In this document: one piece after another, positions 45,595 to 53,589 of the stretch
How positions within the stretch are numbered: position 1 is the stretch's first letter
Layout of the letters: the number at the start of each line of letters is the position of its first letter
Source of the DNA: Pseudonocardia sp. HH130630-07
GTDB taxonomy: Bacteria; Actinomycetota; Actinomycetes; Mycobacteriales; Pseudonocardiaceae
DNA: 64,000 bases
Assembly: GCF_001698125.1 (NCBI RefSeq)
Contig: NZ_CP013854.1
Location: forward strand, 3,596,001-3,660,000
Direction of reading: 5' to 3'
Made by a program: the position numbers and the translations under genes
The notes under the pieces: generated by a model
What the model saw: the letters and a program-made list of their open reading frames with translations, nothing else
Told to the model about the DNA's origin: nothing
Databases searched by the model: none

Positions 45595-46248
45595 TCACGG
45601 GTGCGGTCCGGTGCTCCGGTCGTCGTGGGTGGAGGCCAGTCCCAGGCTGGTGAGCAGGCGGCGGAGGTAGTGCTCGGCCGTGTCCTTGTCGAGGGGTGTG
45701 GGGTGGACCAGTGCGCGGTAGGTCAGTGCCCCGGCCAGTTGGTCGAGCAACAGGTCCGGTGCCGGGCCCTGCGGCAGGTCTCCGGCGGCGCGGGCGGAGA
45801 CGAGCAGCTGGGTGAACACGTCCCGGCGGGGAGCGACGATCGTCGACCAGTACGCGTGCCGCACCGGGCTGTCTCCGGGCAGTGCGGTCACGTGTCGGAG
45901 CAGCCCGATGCCGCCGGCGTCGGTCAGCCCGCGCACGGCGAGACGGGTGAAGATCGCCATCTGGTCGGCGTGCGATCGGGTCGCCCAGTCCTCGACCCCG
46001 GCCTCGGCCCGCGCGCGTGACCACTGCAGCGCCGCGATCAGCAAGTCGTCGCGGGTGCTCCAGCGCCGGTAGAGGGTGCTGCGGCTGACCCCGGCGTGCG
46101 TGGCGACGCCGTCGAACGTCGTCGCGGCCAGGCCGCCGTCCGCGAACAGGGTCAGGGCCGCGTCCAGGATCGCGTCGTCCGCCCGGCGTTCCCGGGGGCG
46201 GCCCCGGCGCGCTGGTTGCCGGACTCCGTCGCTCTCATTACGGTGCAC
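45595..46248 (-). CDS. TetR-family regulator
   Basis: 217 residues from GTG 46248; the frame is open further upstream, but this start lies inside a near-perfect palindrome next to the divergent gene. HTH at about 40-85: FDGVATHAGVSRSTLYRRWS, TRDDLLIAALQ. C-terminal TetR_C_11-like part (QMAIFTRLAVRGLTDAGGIG, RRDVFTQLLVSARAAGDLPQ). Divergent from a decayed methyltransferase gene. Probably autorepressing through 46238-46261. Confidence 0.82.
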   Translation of the reverse strand: MHRNESDGVRQPARRGRPRERRADDAILDAALTLFADGGLAATTFDGVATHAGVSRSTLYRRWSTRDDLLIAALQWSRARAEAGVEDWATRSHADQMAIFTRLAVRGLTDAGGIGLLRHVTALPGDSPVRHAYWSTIVAPRRDVFTQLLVSARAAGDLPQGPAPDLLLDQLAGALTYRALVHPTPLDKDTAEHYLRRLLTSLGLASTHDDRSTGPHP

Positions 46249-46261
46249 ATGTGTACCGTAA
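46238..46261. promoter_or_regulatory. near-perfect 24-bp palindromic operator
   Basis: TTACGGT-G-CACATGTG-T-ACCGTAA: symmetrical except one base pair. It spans the TetR start codon and lies 25 bases before the ATG of the methyltransferase pseudogene. Confidence 0.75.
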
Positions 46262-46285
46262 TAGGGAGACGTCGACGGGAGCAGC

Positions 46286-47120
46286 ATGAGCACGGGCCGG
46301 ATTTCTCTGCGCCAGGAGCAGGAGACGATGTTGATGACACTGCACCTGCACGCCCTGGACGCGGCGTCGGCGCGACCCGTCCTGGGCGATCGGTTTGCCG
46401 CGGACCTGCTCGATCGCGTCGAGCACAGGCCGGGTCGTCTGTCCACGCTGGACGGGAACCTTCCGATGATCTGCGCGCGGGCACGGATGATCGACGACGT
46501 CACCCGCCGGTTCCTCGACCGGCATCCGGACGCGGTGGTGCTCCACCTGGGGTGCGGCCTGGACAGCCGGGTGTAGGCCGTCGATCCCGGACCGGGCGTC
46601 GCCTGGTTCGACGTCGATCAGGAGTCGGTCGTCGCGCTGCGCAGGCGCCTGTACCCGGAACGCGATGGCGTCGCCACGATCGCCGCTTCGGTCACCGAGC
46701 CCGGATGGTGGGAGTCGGTCCCGAGCGGGCGCCCGCGGCTGGTCGTCGCCGAGGGGCTGGTCATGTATCTCGATCCGGCAGGTGTGCGGGCGGCCGTCAC
46801 CGGCGCGCTGGACGGCACGGCGCCGACCGGCACGCTCGTCGCCGACGCCGTCGCGCCCTGGTTGGTCCGGGCGACCGGGTGGCAGCCGGCCATGCGCAGC
46901 GGACACCGGGTTCCGGTCTACCGGCGCAGACCTGGACGCGGCGGTCACCCCGCTCCTGGTCCGGGAGCGGGACAGGCCGATCCTGGACGAGGCCGTACAG
47001 CGCACCAGCGGCGCGATGTCGGCGTTCCTCCGCACGCTCGGCGTCGTGCCCGCGGTGCGCCGCGGCATGGTCCTGCACACCTACACCACCGACGGCACGG
47101 TGCCCGGGCCGACAGTGTGA
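46286..47120 (+). pseudogene. leucine-carboxyl-methyltransferase-family protein, nonsense and frameshift
   Basis: LCMT/PPM1-type SAM methyltransferase sequence: ISLRQEQETMLMTLHLHALD, FAADLLDRVEH, MICARARMIDDVTRRFLDRH and VVLHLGCGLDSRV, then TAG at 46574-46576 where the family has Tyr/Phe. The frame continues AVDPGPGVAWFDVDQESVVA, LVVAEGLVMYLDPAGV. A shift at about 46925 leads to TPLLVRERDRPILDEAVQRT and SAFLRTLGVVP to the end. One stop plus one frameshift: inactive unless the stop is suppressed. Confidence 0.82.
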
Positions 47121-47808
47121 CTCCGGAACACGCGGTGACGTGATCCAGCCGGGCGGACGGGCCGGCGCCCCGTCGGTCGCTCGCGTCACGTCCACCGAAC
47201 AACGTCACAGGGTCGTTGCGCGCGGTCTGGTCCGGCTGCTGCGGTGGTGCGTCTGGGCCCGGCTGAGCGCGTCGAGCACGACGACGACGTCGTCGGCCAG
47301 ATTCTCGAACCGGTACGGCGCGGCCGACATTCGCCCGACGGTAGGCGCACGCATGCTCGACGGCCGGATGTGGCGCAGGTGGGGTCGAGAGACCGGCTTT
47401 CCGGTTGTCGACGCACACGACCCGGACGCTGCCCGGTGACCCCGGGGTCGCCGGTTCGAATCGCTGGCCGTAGTCGTCGTCAGTGTCTTGATCTGCGGCG
47501 ATGGGTATCGCCAGTTCCGATCGGCGGTGGGGCACGTACAGCATGGGGGACAGGTTCACCGGCCGGTGAACTGGTCGTGTCCGGGGAACTGGCCGTCCCC
47601 GGGCGGCGTCGGAGCGGCTGACGGAGTCGTTCCCGTAGTTGTGATGCCCATCGACAGCCCTCGAACCTGCGCACCCGCCTCCCCGGAGCCAGCGTCGGCT
47701 TGTCGATCAAGGCTATTGCGACAGAGTACGTTCGGCAGCCGCCCAGGAGCGCGTTCGGACCGACCTTGTCTGACTGCGGCGCGCCCACATCGCTCCGTAG
47801 GTGGGGAT
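47121..47808. other. gap holding repeat copy 2; no confident gene
   Basis: 688 bases between the methyltransferase relic and the nuclease gene. A 42-codon minus-strand ORF near 47330 (MSAAPYRFENLADDVVVVLD) has coding-like codon use but no support. The repeat copy is at 47530-47622. Confidence 0.45.
47530..47622 (+). repeat. 92-bp direct repeat, copy 2
   Basis: GGGCACGTACAGCATGGGGG, with the 16-bp perfect palindrome TTCACCGGCCGGTGAA and ending CGGCGTCGGAGCGGCTGA. Same orientation as 45459-45550. The pair brackets the TetR gene and methyltransferase relic. Confidence 0.8.
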
Positions 47809-48261
47809 TCAGGTCGGCGGTGGGCTGATGTCCAAGATGTAAGGGACGACGTGGAACCCGTCGACGCGGACGGCGTCGGCTTGAGCGCGGAGCTCGTCGA
47901 GGTAGGAGTCGCGGTCTTCGCCGCGGGACTTGTGCCATCCGGGAGGACGGCGATCTCGACGGACCCAGTACACGAGGTAGAGCCCGTGGCGCAGTGCGAG
48001 TGGACGAAGGTAACGCTCGACGAGCTGTTCTCGTAGCGCGGTGTCGACTTCCACGTTGTTGATCGTCTTTGCCTCGGCGACTGTTCGGATTGAGTGGTTG
48101 CCGTAGGGGATGGTGACGGTGAGGTCGGCTCGGTCGCCGATGCCCATGGGCCTGCGGCGCATCACTTGTAGCTCACGGTCCAGGTGTCGTCGCCGCGCCG
48201 GGTCGCGATCGCCGGGATGTGTCGTCGCGGTTGCCGAGGGTGATGTCGTCGCGGGTGTCAT
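47809..48261 (-). CDS. PD-(D/E)XK-like nuclease domain protein (short)
   Basis: 150 residues from ATG 48261, overlapping the DUF2867 stop by 4 bases. MGIGDRADLTVTIPYGNHSI leads to RTVAEAKTINNVEVDTALRE, which gives the D...(D/E)xK pattern of restriction-like nucleases (Asp in ADLTV; E-A-K). Then LVERYLRPLALRHGLYLVYW and a C-terminal GFHVVPYILDISPPP. The same tail is found at the C-terminus of larger actinobacterial nuclease-like proteins, so this may be a truncated gene. Target unknown. Confidence 0.55.
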   Translation of the reverse strand: MTPATTSPSATATTHPGDRDPARRRHLDRELQVMRRRPMGIGDRADLTVTIPYGNHSIRTVAEAKTINNVEVDTALREQLVERYLRPLALRHGLYLVYWVRRDRRPPGWHKSRGEDRDSYLDELRAQADAVRVDGFHVVPYILDISPPPT

Positions 48262-48758
48262 CGCGGCCGGTGGCCGCTGGTCGTGGCGGTCGTCGCACGA
48301 CGTGCGGTGCGAGCGAGGACGAATCGGACGACGAGTCGGTGCAGGGGCGCCACGAGTGCCCAGACCGCGGGTGTGGCGCGGTGGTCGTAGCGCACCACAG
48401 TCGTGACGATCAGCTGTTCGGGTGCCGCGACGAGGACGACTCGTGGCGTGATCAGTCCGCCGGTCACTCCGTAGGCGAGGGTGTCCGGGTCGTGGCGCAG
48501 CAGTCGCCACCCGGGGAGGAGCGAGGACTGGTCCGATGTTGTCAGCTGCAGTCCAAGGACGTGGCGGTGGATCGCGAGGACGGCGGCCGTCATCCACCGC
48601 GGCATCACCTGGCGGGCGATCGCCTGCGCGTGCTCGGCTGCTCGGGTGGAGTCCAGTGCGCCCGGTGGGACGTCGGCGGTGAACGCGTCGCCGTAGTCGA
48701 TCCGGTCCAGGAGTTGCATGGTGGTGACGTGCTGCGGGATGTCGATCCGTCGGGTCAT
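48258..48758 (-). CDS. DUF2867-family protein
   Basis: 166 residues, ATG 48758. LLDRIDYGDAFTADVPPGAL, ARQVMPRWMTAAVLAIHRHV, TPRVVLVAAPEQLIVTTVVR YDH and VAPLHRLVVRFVLARTARR follow the DUF2867 pattern (an SRPBCC-like barrel with a C-terminal amphipathic helix). Divergent from a TetR gene with 66 bases between, in which TACG-N8-CGTA (48781-48796) could be the operator. Role unknown; such pairs are often TetR-controlled. Confidence 0.72.
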   Translation of the reverse strand: MTRRIDIPQHVTTMQLLDRIDYGDAFTADVPPGALDSTRAAEHAQAIARQVMPRWMTAAVLAIHRHVLGLQLTTSDQSSLLPGWRLLRHDPDTLAYGVTGGLITPRVVLVAAPEQLIVTTVVRYDHRATPAVWALVAPLHRLVVRFVLARTARRATTATTSGHRPR

Positions 48759-48824
48759 CTCGCCCCCAGTTAGTTTCCTTTACGTACCGTATCGTATCTG
48801 GCCGCAGCGTATAGGATTGGCGGC

Positions 48825-49418
48825 GTGGCGAGAAGACTCCCCGGTCGTCCCCGCGATCCCGCGATCAACGAGGCGATCCTGTCCGCGACCCGTGACCTGA
48901 TCGCCGAGGTCGGGCAACGCGGACTGTCGATGGAGGCCGTCGCAGCGCGTGCCGGGGTCAGCAAGCCCACGCTGTACCTGCGGTATGCCAGCAAGGCGCT
49001 GCTGATCACGGAGGCGCTGTTCGGTCAGAGCAAGGCCAGGGAGATGCCCGACAGCGGACGGGTTCGCGAGGATCTACTGGAGGCCTACCGGTGGGGGGTC
49101 GCCGAGTTCGACGCGCCCGAGGCCAGGGCCGCCCTGCCGGCGATGCTCGCCGAGATGACCACGAGCCCGGAATTGCTCCGGCTCGTGCGAGCGCAGGTCG
49201 TGGACCCCGAGTACGCGCGGGTCCGTGCTCTGCTGGCCCGCGCCCAGGAACGTGGCGAGGTCCGTGACGGTGTCGACCTGGATCTCGTGCTCGACGTCTT
49301 CCTCGGGGTCGTCCTTGCTCGCGCCACCGTCCTGGATCGGCCGCTGGACGACGCGTTCGCCGAGCGGATGGTCGACCTCGTGATCAACGGGCTGCGACCA
49401 CCTGGGCCCGACGCCTGA
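48825..49418 (+). CDS. TetR-family regulator
   Basis: 197 residues, GTG start. LPGRPRDPAINEAILSATRD, HTH LSMEAVAARAGVSKPTLYLR, YASKALLITEALF, and a TetR_C_11-type C-terminal domain (LLRLVRAQVVDPEYARVRAL, LDLVLDVFLGVVLARATVLD). Divergent from the DUF2867/nuclease pair and probably regulating it. Confidence 0.86.
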   Translation: MARRLPGRPRDPAINEAILSATRDLIAEVGQRGLSMEAVAARAGVSKPTLYLRYASKALLITEALFGQSKAREMPDSGRVREDLLEAYRWGVAEFDAPEARAALPAMLAEMTTSPELLRLVRAQVVDPEYARVRALLARAQERGEVRDGVDLDLVLDVFLGVVLARATVLDRPLDDAFAERMVDLVINGLRPPGPDA

Positions 49419-49439
49419 CGGTCGCCCGCGGACCGGGGA

Positions 49440-49769
49440 CGGCGTCCGGAGTCGAGGTCCCTCCCCGGACGCGGCTGCATCGGGGCGTCGCCGCGAGGGC
49501 GAACCCGAGGTAGGTGTGTGCCCGAGATCGGCGACCACCTCGCCGGGCCGGTCGGTGCCCCGCACGTCGCGGGTCCGCTGCAGCGCCGTGGTCAACCGGT
49601 GGTGCCCGTCGGTGGCGGGCACAGTCAGTAGCCCTGCCCGGTCTCCGAAGTGGTGCTTCGGGGCCGCGTGGGACACCCCGGCACGTCGGGCCGTCGCGCG
49701 CAGGCTCAGCCCACCGGGCCCGTGGGCGGCGAGCTCGGTTCGGGCCGCCTGCAGCAGCGCCTCCCGCAC
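49440..49769 (-). pseudogene. TetR-family regulator, frameshifted
   Basis: MREALLQAARTELAAHGPGG followed by LSLRATARRAGVSHAAPKHH and FGDRAGLLT is a complete TetR HTH. The following helix (LTTALQRTRDVRGTDRPGEV VADLG) runs into a frame change, after which HTYLGFALAATPRC is in another frame and the rest is missing. Convergent with the intact TetR gene at its left. Confidence 0.7.
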
Positions 49770-50243
49770 CGGGCCGGTCGCGGGCCGGGCGTGCCCGATG
49801 TGTTCGTGGTCGGCTCAGCCGCGATGGACGGCACGGGTAGATCGTTCATCGCGCCACTTTCGCCACCTGGGGTCATCGCGAGCTCGGGACCGACTGCCGC
49901 GCCCGGAGTGCACACCGCAGCGCTCAGAGCCCTCAGCGCGTAGAAGATCGGACCCGGACGCCGGTCGGGCTCTCGACCGCCTCGCTGTCAACGTCCCGAC
50001 CTATGGGGCGTTCTCGTGGTGGTGCGGTGAACGGTCAGGCGGGTCGGTCACCGGGTCCGGTTCGGGGTTTGCTGATCTGCGGCGGGCCGGGTGCTCGGGC
50101 TCTGCAGGTGCTGCTAGGCCGTGTGTAACGAGGATCGGTGGCGGGGCGAGTGCGTGCGGTGACACGGGGGGAGCGTGGTCGGGTGTTGCGGTGGTGTGAC
50201 CTGGTGGAGGCCGAGCTGTGCCGGGTCGGCGGGCAGGAGCTGC
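49770..50243. other. gap before IS element copy 2, no confident gene
   Basis: No frame here has family similarity. A short plus-strand open stretch (VTRGERGRVLRWCDLVEAEL, CRVGGQELL) runs into the IS at 50246 and may be a broken gene end. Confidence 0.4.
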
Positions 50244-50245
50244 TA

Positions 50246-51187
50246 GGGCGTGTCTCCCAGATAGGCGGAGCGGGGTGCGCGATGCTTGATCGGTGCCGCG
50301 TACCGCTGTCCTGACTGATGTCCAGTGGGCCCGTCTGGCGCCGCTGTTGCCCTCCTCCGAGGGTCGTCGCGGGTGCCCGTTCCGCGATGACCGCCGGGTG
50401 CTCGAGGGGATCATCTACCGGTATCGGTGCGGGCTTCCCTGGCGCGACGTCCCAGCCGAGTTCGGGCCGTGGCAGACGTTGTGGAAGCGGCACCGCCGCT
50501 ACAGCGGCGACGGCACCTGGGACCACATCCTGGCTGCTCTTCTGGTCGAGGCCGACGCCGCCGAGGTGCTCGGGTGGGCGGTCAGCGTGGACTCCACGAT
50601 CATCCGTGCCCACCAGCACGCCGCGACCCTCAAGCGCGACACAGGGGGCCGGATCGAACTACACGAATCTGCTCGCCGAACCAGCAGATCACGCGCTGGG
50701 ACGGTCCCGCGGAGGGCTGTCGACGAAGATCCACCAGCTCGTTGACGGGCACGGCCGCCCGCTGGTGGTCCTCCTCGGCCCCGGCCAGGGCGGCGACTCG
50801 CCAATGTTTCCGCACCTGATGGCGCGCCTGAGCATCGCCCGACCGGGCCCGGGACGACCCCGGACCCGGCCTGAACGCGTGCGCGCGGACAAGGCCTACT
50901 CCTCACGCGCGATCCGCCGGCACCTGCGCGAGCGCCGGATCATCGCTGTCATTCCGGAGCCCTCTGACCAGCAGGGACACCGCAAACGACGGGGCTCACG
51001 CGGTGGCCGACCGCCCGCATTCGATCCGGTCGACTACCGAAACCGCAACGTCGTCGAGTGCGGGTTCTGCCACGTCAAGCAGTGGCGCGGGCTGGCCACC
51101 CGTTACGACAAGCTCGCCCTGACCTTCCGCGGCGGCGCCGTCCTGAAGGCAATCGTCACCTGGCTCCGCGCATTGGGAGACACACCC
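50246..51187 (+). mobile_element. IS427-type IS5 element B, copy 2
   Basis: 942 bp, same ends as copy 1 and flanked by TA (50244-50245, 51188-51189). About four substitutions separate it from 15330-16271. It sits at the left border of the 7-deazapurine-type operon. Confidence 0.92.
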
Positions 51188-51190
51188 TAG
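50293..51190 (+). CDS. IS5-family transposase in two frames (copy 2)
   Basis: Same two-frame organisation as copy 1, with the change at five G (50644-50648). Differences are Cys for Arg in GRRGCPFRDDR and NVVECGFCHVK for NVVERGF, plus His to Arg in LMARLSIARP. The substitution beside the catalytic Glu (VVE-C) could reduce activity of this copy. The stop uses the TA target duplication. Confidence 0.8.
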
Positions 51191-51235
51191 GGGCACCTCC
51201 ATGATCGTTCCTGTCGAACTGTCGAGGCCTCCTCG

Positions 51236-51754
51236 ATGTTGGCGTCGGTGCGTCATCGGGTTCGCGCGATGAAGGCGTCTCAGGGCTGGCAGGTCGCCGA
51301 GGCGCACGTCCTCTCAGAGGCAGAGCTGATCTCGGTCGGCTGTCCGATCGATGGCCGTCGGCATCTGATCGACGATCAGATGCACGCGGAAGGACTGGCC
51401 GCATCCGCCGAACACCGGATCGACGCGCCGAGGTTTCAGGCCGTATGCGGGAAGGTGGTGCTGCCGGACTCTCTAGTGGCGGATCCACGTCCCGACTGTC
51501 TGGCCTGCGCTCGCTGCGCGGCGTCGAGGTTGCGTGAGGCGCGAGAGCGCGTGGTGACTCGCAGAGTCCCGACTCAGAGCTGCCCGCTGCCCGTCGTCGA
51601 CAGCCTGATTCGGGTGGTGTCCATGAGCGGCGCCGTGCTGGCCCGGTTCCACGGCGGCAGAGATCACGAAGCGACGCGCTGCCCGTCTCACAGAAACTAC
51701 GAACTCGCGCCGGGGCGTCACGCCCGGCGCACCGCTGGACCAGGAGAAATCTGA
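51236..51754 (+). CDS. hypothetical protein with a CxxC zinc-ribbon-like motif
   Basis: 172 residues from ATG 51236; ATG 51269 (MKASQGWQVAEAHVLSEAEL) is an alternative. A conserved-looking core reads HLIDDQMHAEGLAASAEHRI followed by FQAVCGKVVLPDSLVADPRP and DCLACARC. The C-G-K-VVLP...CxxC pattern recurs in small actinobacterial proteins of unknown role. The C-terminal 60 residues are basic. The stop is 1 base before the next ATG, so it heads the long operon. Confidence 0.55.
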   Translation: MLASVRHRVRAMKASQGWQVAEAHVLSEAELISVGCPIDGRRHLIDDQMHAEGLAASAEHRIDAPRFQAVCGKVVLPDSLVADPRPDCLACARCAASRLREARERVVTRRVPTQSCPLPVVDSLIRVVSMSGAVLARFHGGRDHEATRCPSHRNYELAPGRHARRTAGPGEI

Positions 51755-51755
51755 G

Positions 51756-52082
51756 ATGACCGCGAACTCGGCGCTCAACGAGCACCACGGGTCACGGCCC
51801 GGACCGGCGGCCGTCGCACTGCTCGGCGCGCAAGACTCCACCGCTCACGACGAGGTGACCGGGCTGCTGCTGCGACGGCCGTGGACCTCGCGAGCCGAAC
51901 GCGCTCCGGCTGCCGCCGTGCCGACCGGTCGCCCGACGTTGCTGCTGATCGACCTGGACGGGTTGAAGTTGTGGAACGACTCGTTCGGACACCTTCCGGG
52001 GGATCGTGTGCTGGCCGAGGTCGTGGGGGCACTGCGACGCTCGTTGGCCAGGCCGGTAGCCAACTGGGCAGGGCGGGCGTGA
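51756..52082 (+). CDS. half GGDEF domain (no GGDEF motif)
   Basis: 108 residues. ATG 51756, with GGAGA 11 bases upstream. Contains only the first part of a GGDEF domain: HDEVTGLLLRRPWTSRAERA, LLLIDLDGLKLWNDSFGHLP, GDRVLAEVVGALRRSLARP, then a short tail and stop. The GG(D/E)EF loop and the second half are absent, so it cannot make c-di-GMP. The next gene has the same segment plus the rest, so this looks like a tandem partial duplication, kept in an overlapping operon position. Confidence 0.75.
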   Translation: MTANSALNEHHGSRPGPAAVALLGAQDSTAHDEVTGLLLRRPWTSRAERAPAAAVPTGRPTLLLIDLDGLKLWNDSFGHLPGDRVLAEVVGALRRSLARPVANWAGRA

Positions 52083-52822
52083 CCGGGGGTGCGCGGCTCG
52101 GGCGCCGAGCTGAGCTGACGTCGGTGGCCGGTTCGGATGGCGCGGCCGCTGCGCCGCCGCGGAACCCGCTGGCGGGGGTGTCGATTCTGGACGTGTTCGA
52201 GTCCGCCGCCCACGACGATGTGACGGGCACGTTGCTGCGGGGGGTGTGGCGCACGCGGGCGGAACGCGAGATCGCGGCCGCCGTGCAGTCGGGTCGTCGT
52301 CCGGCGCTGCTGTTGTTCGACGTGGATCACTTCAAGCAGTGCAACGATCGCTTCGGCCACGCTGCCGGGGACCTGGTGCTGGCCGAGGTCGTGTGGACGA
52401 TCCGGCGCGGCCTTCGCCACGTGGACCTGATCGGGCGCCTCGGCGGGGACGAGCTGGTCGCGCTGCTGACCGATGACCACGAACTCGCCCAGGCAGCACG
52501 GATCGCCGAGCGCCTGCGTCGGCGGGTGGAGCACCTGAGCGTCCCGGTGCCCACCGTGCGCGCCGCCAAGCTGGCCGGCACAAGAACCGGAGACGCCGAC
52601 CACAGGCAGACCACCGAAGTGACGGTGTCGGTCGGTGCCGCAATCGGTCGGCCAGGTAGCGCGCCTGAGCTGTCGGTTCTGCTGGAGGCAGCGGACGGAG
52701 CGATGTACGCGGCGAAAGCGGCCGGACGCAACACGGTGCGCGCGGTGGAGACCACAGCGGACGGCGTCACCGGGACGCCGGTCGCGCCGACCTCGACCTG
52801 TCAGGCGAGGTCACCGTGGTGA
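52079..52822 (+). CDS. GGDEF-domain protein (diguanylate-cyclase-like)
   Basis: 247 residues from GTG 52079 (GTGA overlap with the previous stop). Residues 50-225 form a GGDEF domain: HDDVTGTLLRGVWRTRAERE, ALLLFDVDHFKQCNDRFGHA, IGRLGGDELVALL (GGDEL signature, Leu for Phe), and VSVGAAIGRPGSAPELSVLL with a late MYAAKAAGRNTV. An insertion of about 25 residues (VPTVRAAKLAGTRTGDADHR) lies before the last strand. The active-site residues are conserved, so cyclase or nucleotide-binding function is possible. The placement inside a biosynthetic-type operon is unusual. Confidence 0.85.
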   Translation: MTGGARLGRRAELTSVAGSDGAAAAPPRNPLAGVSILDVFESAAHDDVTGTLLRGVWRTRAEREIAAAVQSGRRPALLLFDVDHFKQCNDRFGHAAGDLVLAEVVWTIRRGLRHVDLIGRLGGDELVALLTDDHELAQAARIAERLRRRVEHLSVPVPTVRAAKLAGTRTGDADHRQTTEVTVSVGAAIGRPGSAPELSVLLEAADGAMYAAKAAGRNTVRAVETTADGVTGTPVAPTSTCQARSPW

Positions 52823-53589
52823 GTCCGGTGAGCAGGCCCTCTGAGCAGATGGCGTGGATGGTGGAGCTGCTCTGCGAGCAACGAACCCAACGTGACGGCG
52901 GCGGCATGTGCGGCCAGGGCGGGGATCCAATGCGGGTCTTGCAGGCCGGGGCTGGTGGCCCGCTGTTGACGGCGTTGTTGTGCCGCAGCATGGGCGACCG
53001 GCACGTGGTCCTTGCCGAGCTCGACCCGCGCGACGGCGCGGAGTCCGCAGCCGCGTTGGAGCGCCTGGGCTGGCACCCGGAAGTCCTCACCGCCGCACCC
53101 GGCCCGCTCACCGCCTGCCACGGCCTCTACGACGCCATCCTGCTCGGGCAGCTCGTCGACGCCGGACAGGCCGCGCAGCAGAGGGCCTGGCGTCGTGTCG
53201 CGGCGTGCCTTTCCCAGCTCGCGCCCGGTGGGCGGCTGCTGGTCTGGCCGACCGGTCCCGGCTGCGTGCCGCCGTTGACGGTCGGGATCTTCGACCGCGT
53301 CGGAGACGGTCAGGTGCTGCACCGCCGTAGGACCGCCCCACAACTGTCACCGGCTGCGCGGTCGCTGGCGGCTCATCCGCTGTCGGAGCATCCGTTGGCC
53401 TCTGATGAGCGGAACGCGCTTGCCGTGCTGGTCGCCGACCAGGGGTTGCGCGCCGAGATCCGCGCCGCGCACTGCGCCGACGCCGCGGGGTACTGCCGCG
53501 GGTGCGCGGAGCTCTGCGACACCCCGCAGCCGTCCCCGTGTCCTACCCGGACTCTGGCCGACCTCGCGGACGTCTGGATGACGTCGTGA
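52819..53589 (+). CDS. methyltransferase-like protein with a Cys-rich tail
   Basis: 256 residues from GTG 52819 (4-base overlap); GTG 52816 is alternative. Residues 30-150 follow a Rossmann methyltransferase plan without a perfect glycine motif: MRVLQAGAGGPLLTALLCRS, VLAELDPRDGAESAAALERL, HGLYDAILLGQLVDAG and LAPGGRLLVWPTGPG. The C-terminus has HCADAAGYCRGCAELCDTPQ PSPCP, a tail of Cys pairs as seen in several actinobacterial small proteins. It may be an inactive partner of the larger PCMT-type enzyme at 55963, which shares the LAPGGxLxVP-type strand. Confidence 0.55.
   Translation: MSPVSRPSEQMAWMVELLCEQRTQRDGGGMCGQGGDPMRVLQAGAGGPLLTALLCRSMGDRHVVLAELDPRDGAESAAALERLGWHPEVLTAAPGPLTACHGLYDAILLGQLVDAGQAAQQRAWRRVAACLSQLAPGGRLLVWPTGPGCVPPLTVGIFDRVGDGQVLHRRRTAPQLSPAARSLAAHPLSEHPLASDERNALAVLVADQGLRAEIRAAHCADAAGYCRGCAELCDTPQPSPCPTRTLADLADVWMTS

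Noticed and set aside
47300..47345. 42-codon minus-strand ORF (MSAAPYRFENLADDVVV...)
   Set aside because: Codon use is plausible but there is no ribosome-binding site, homology or neighbour support.
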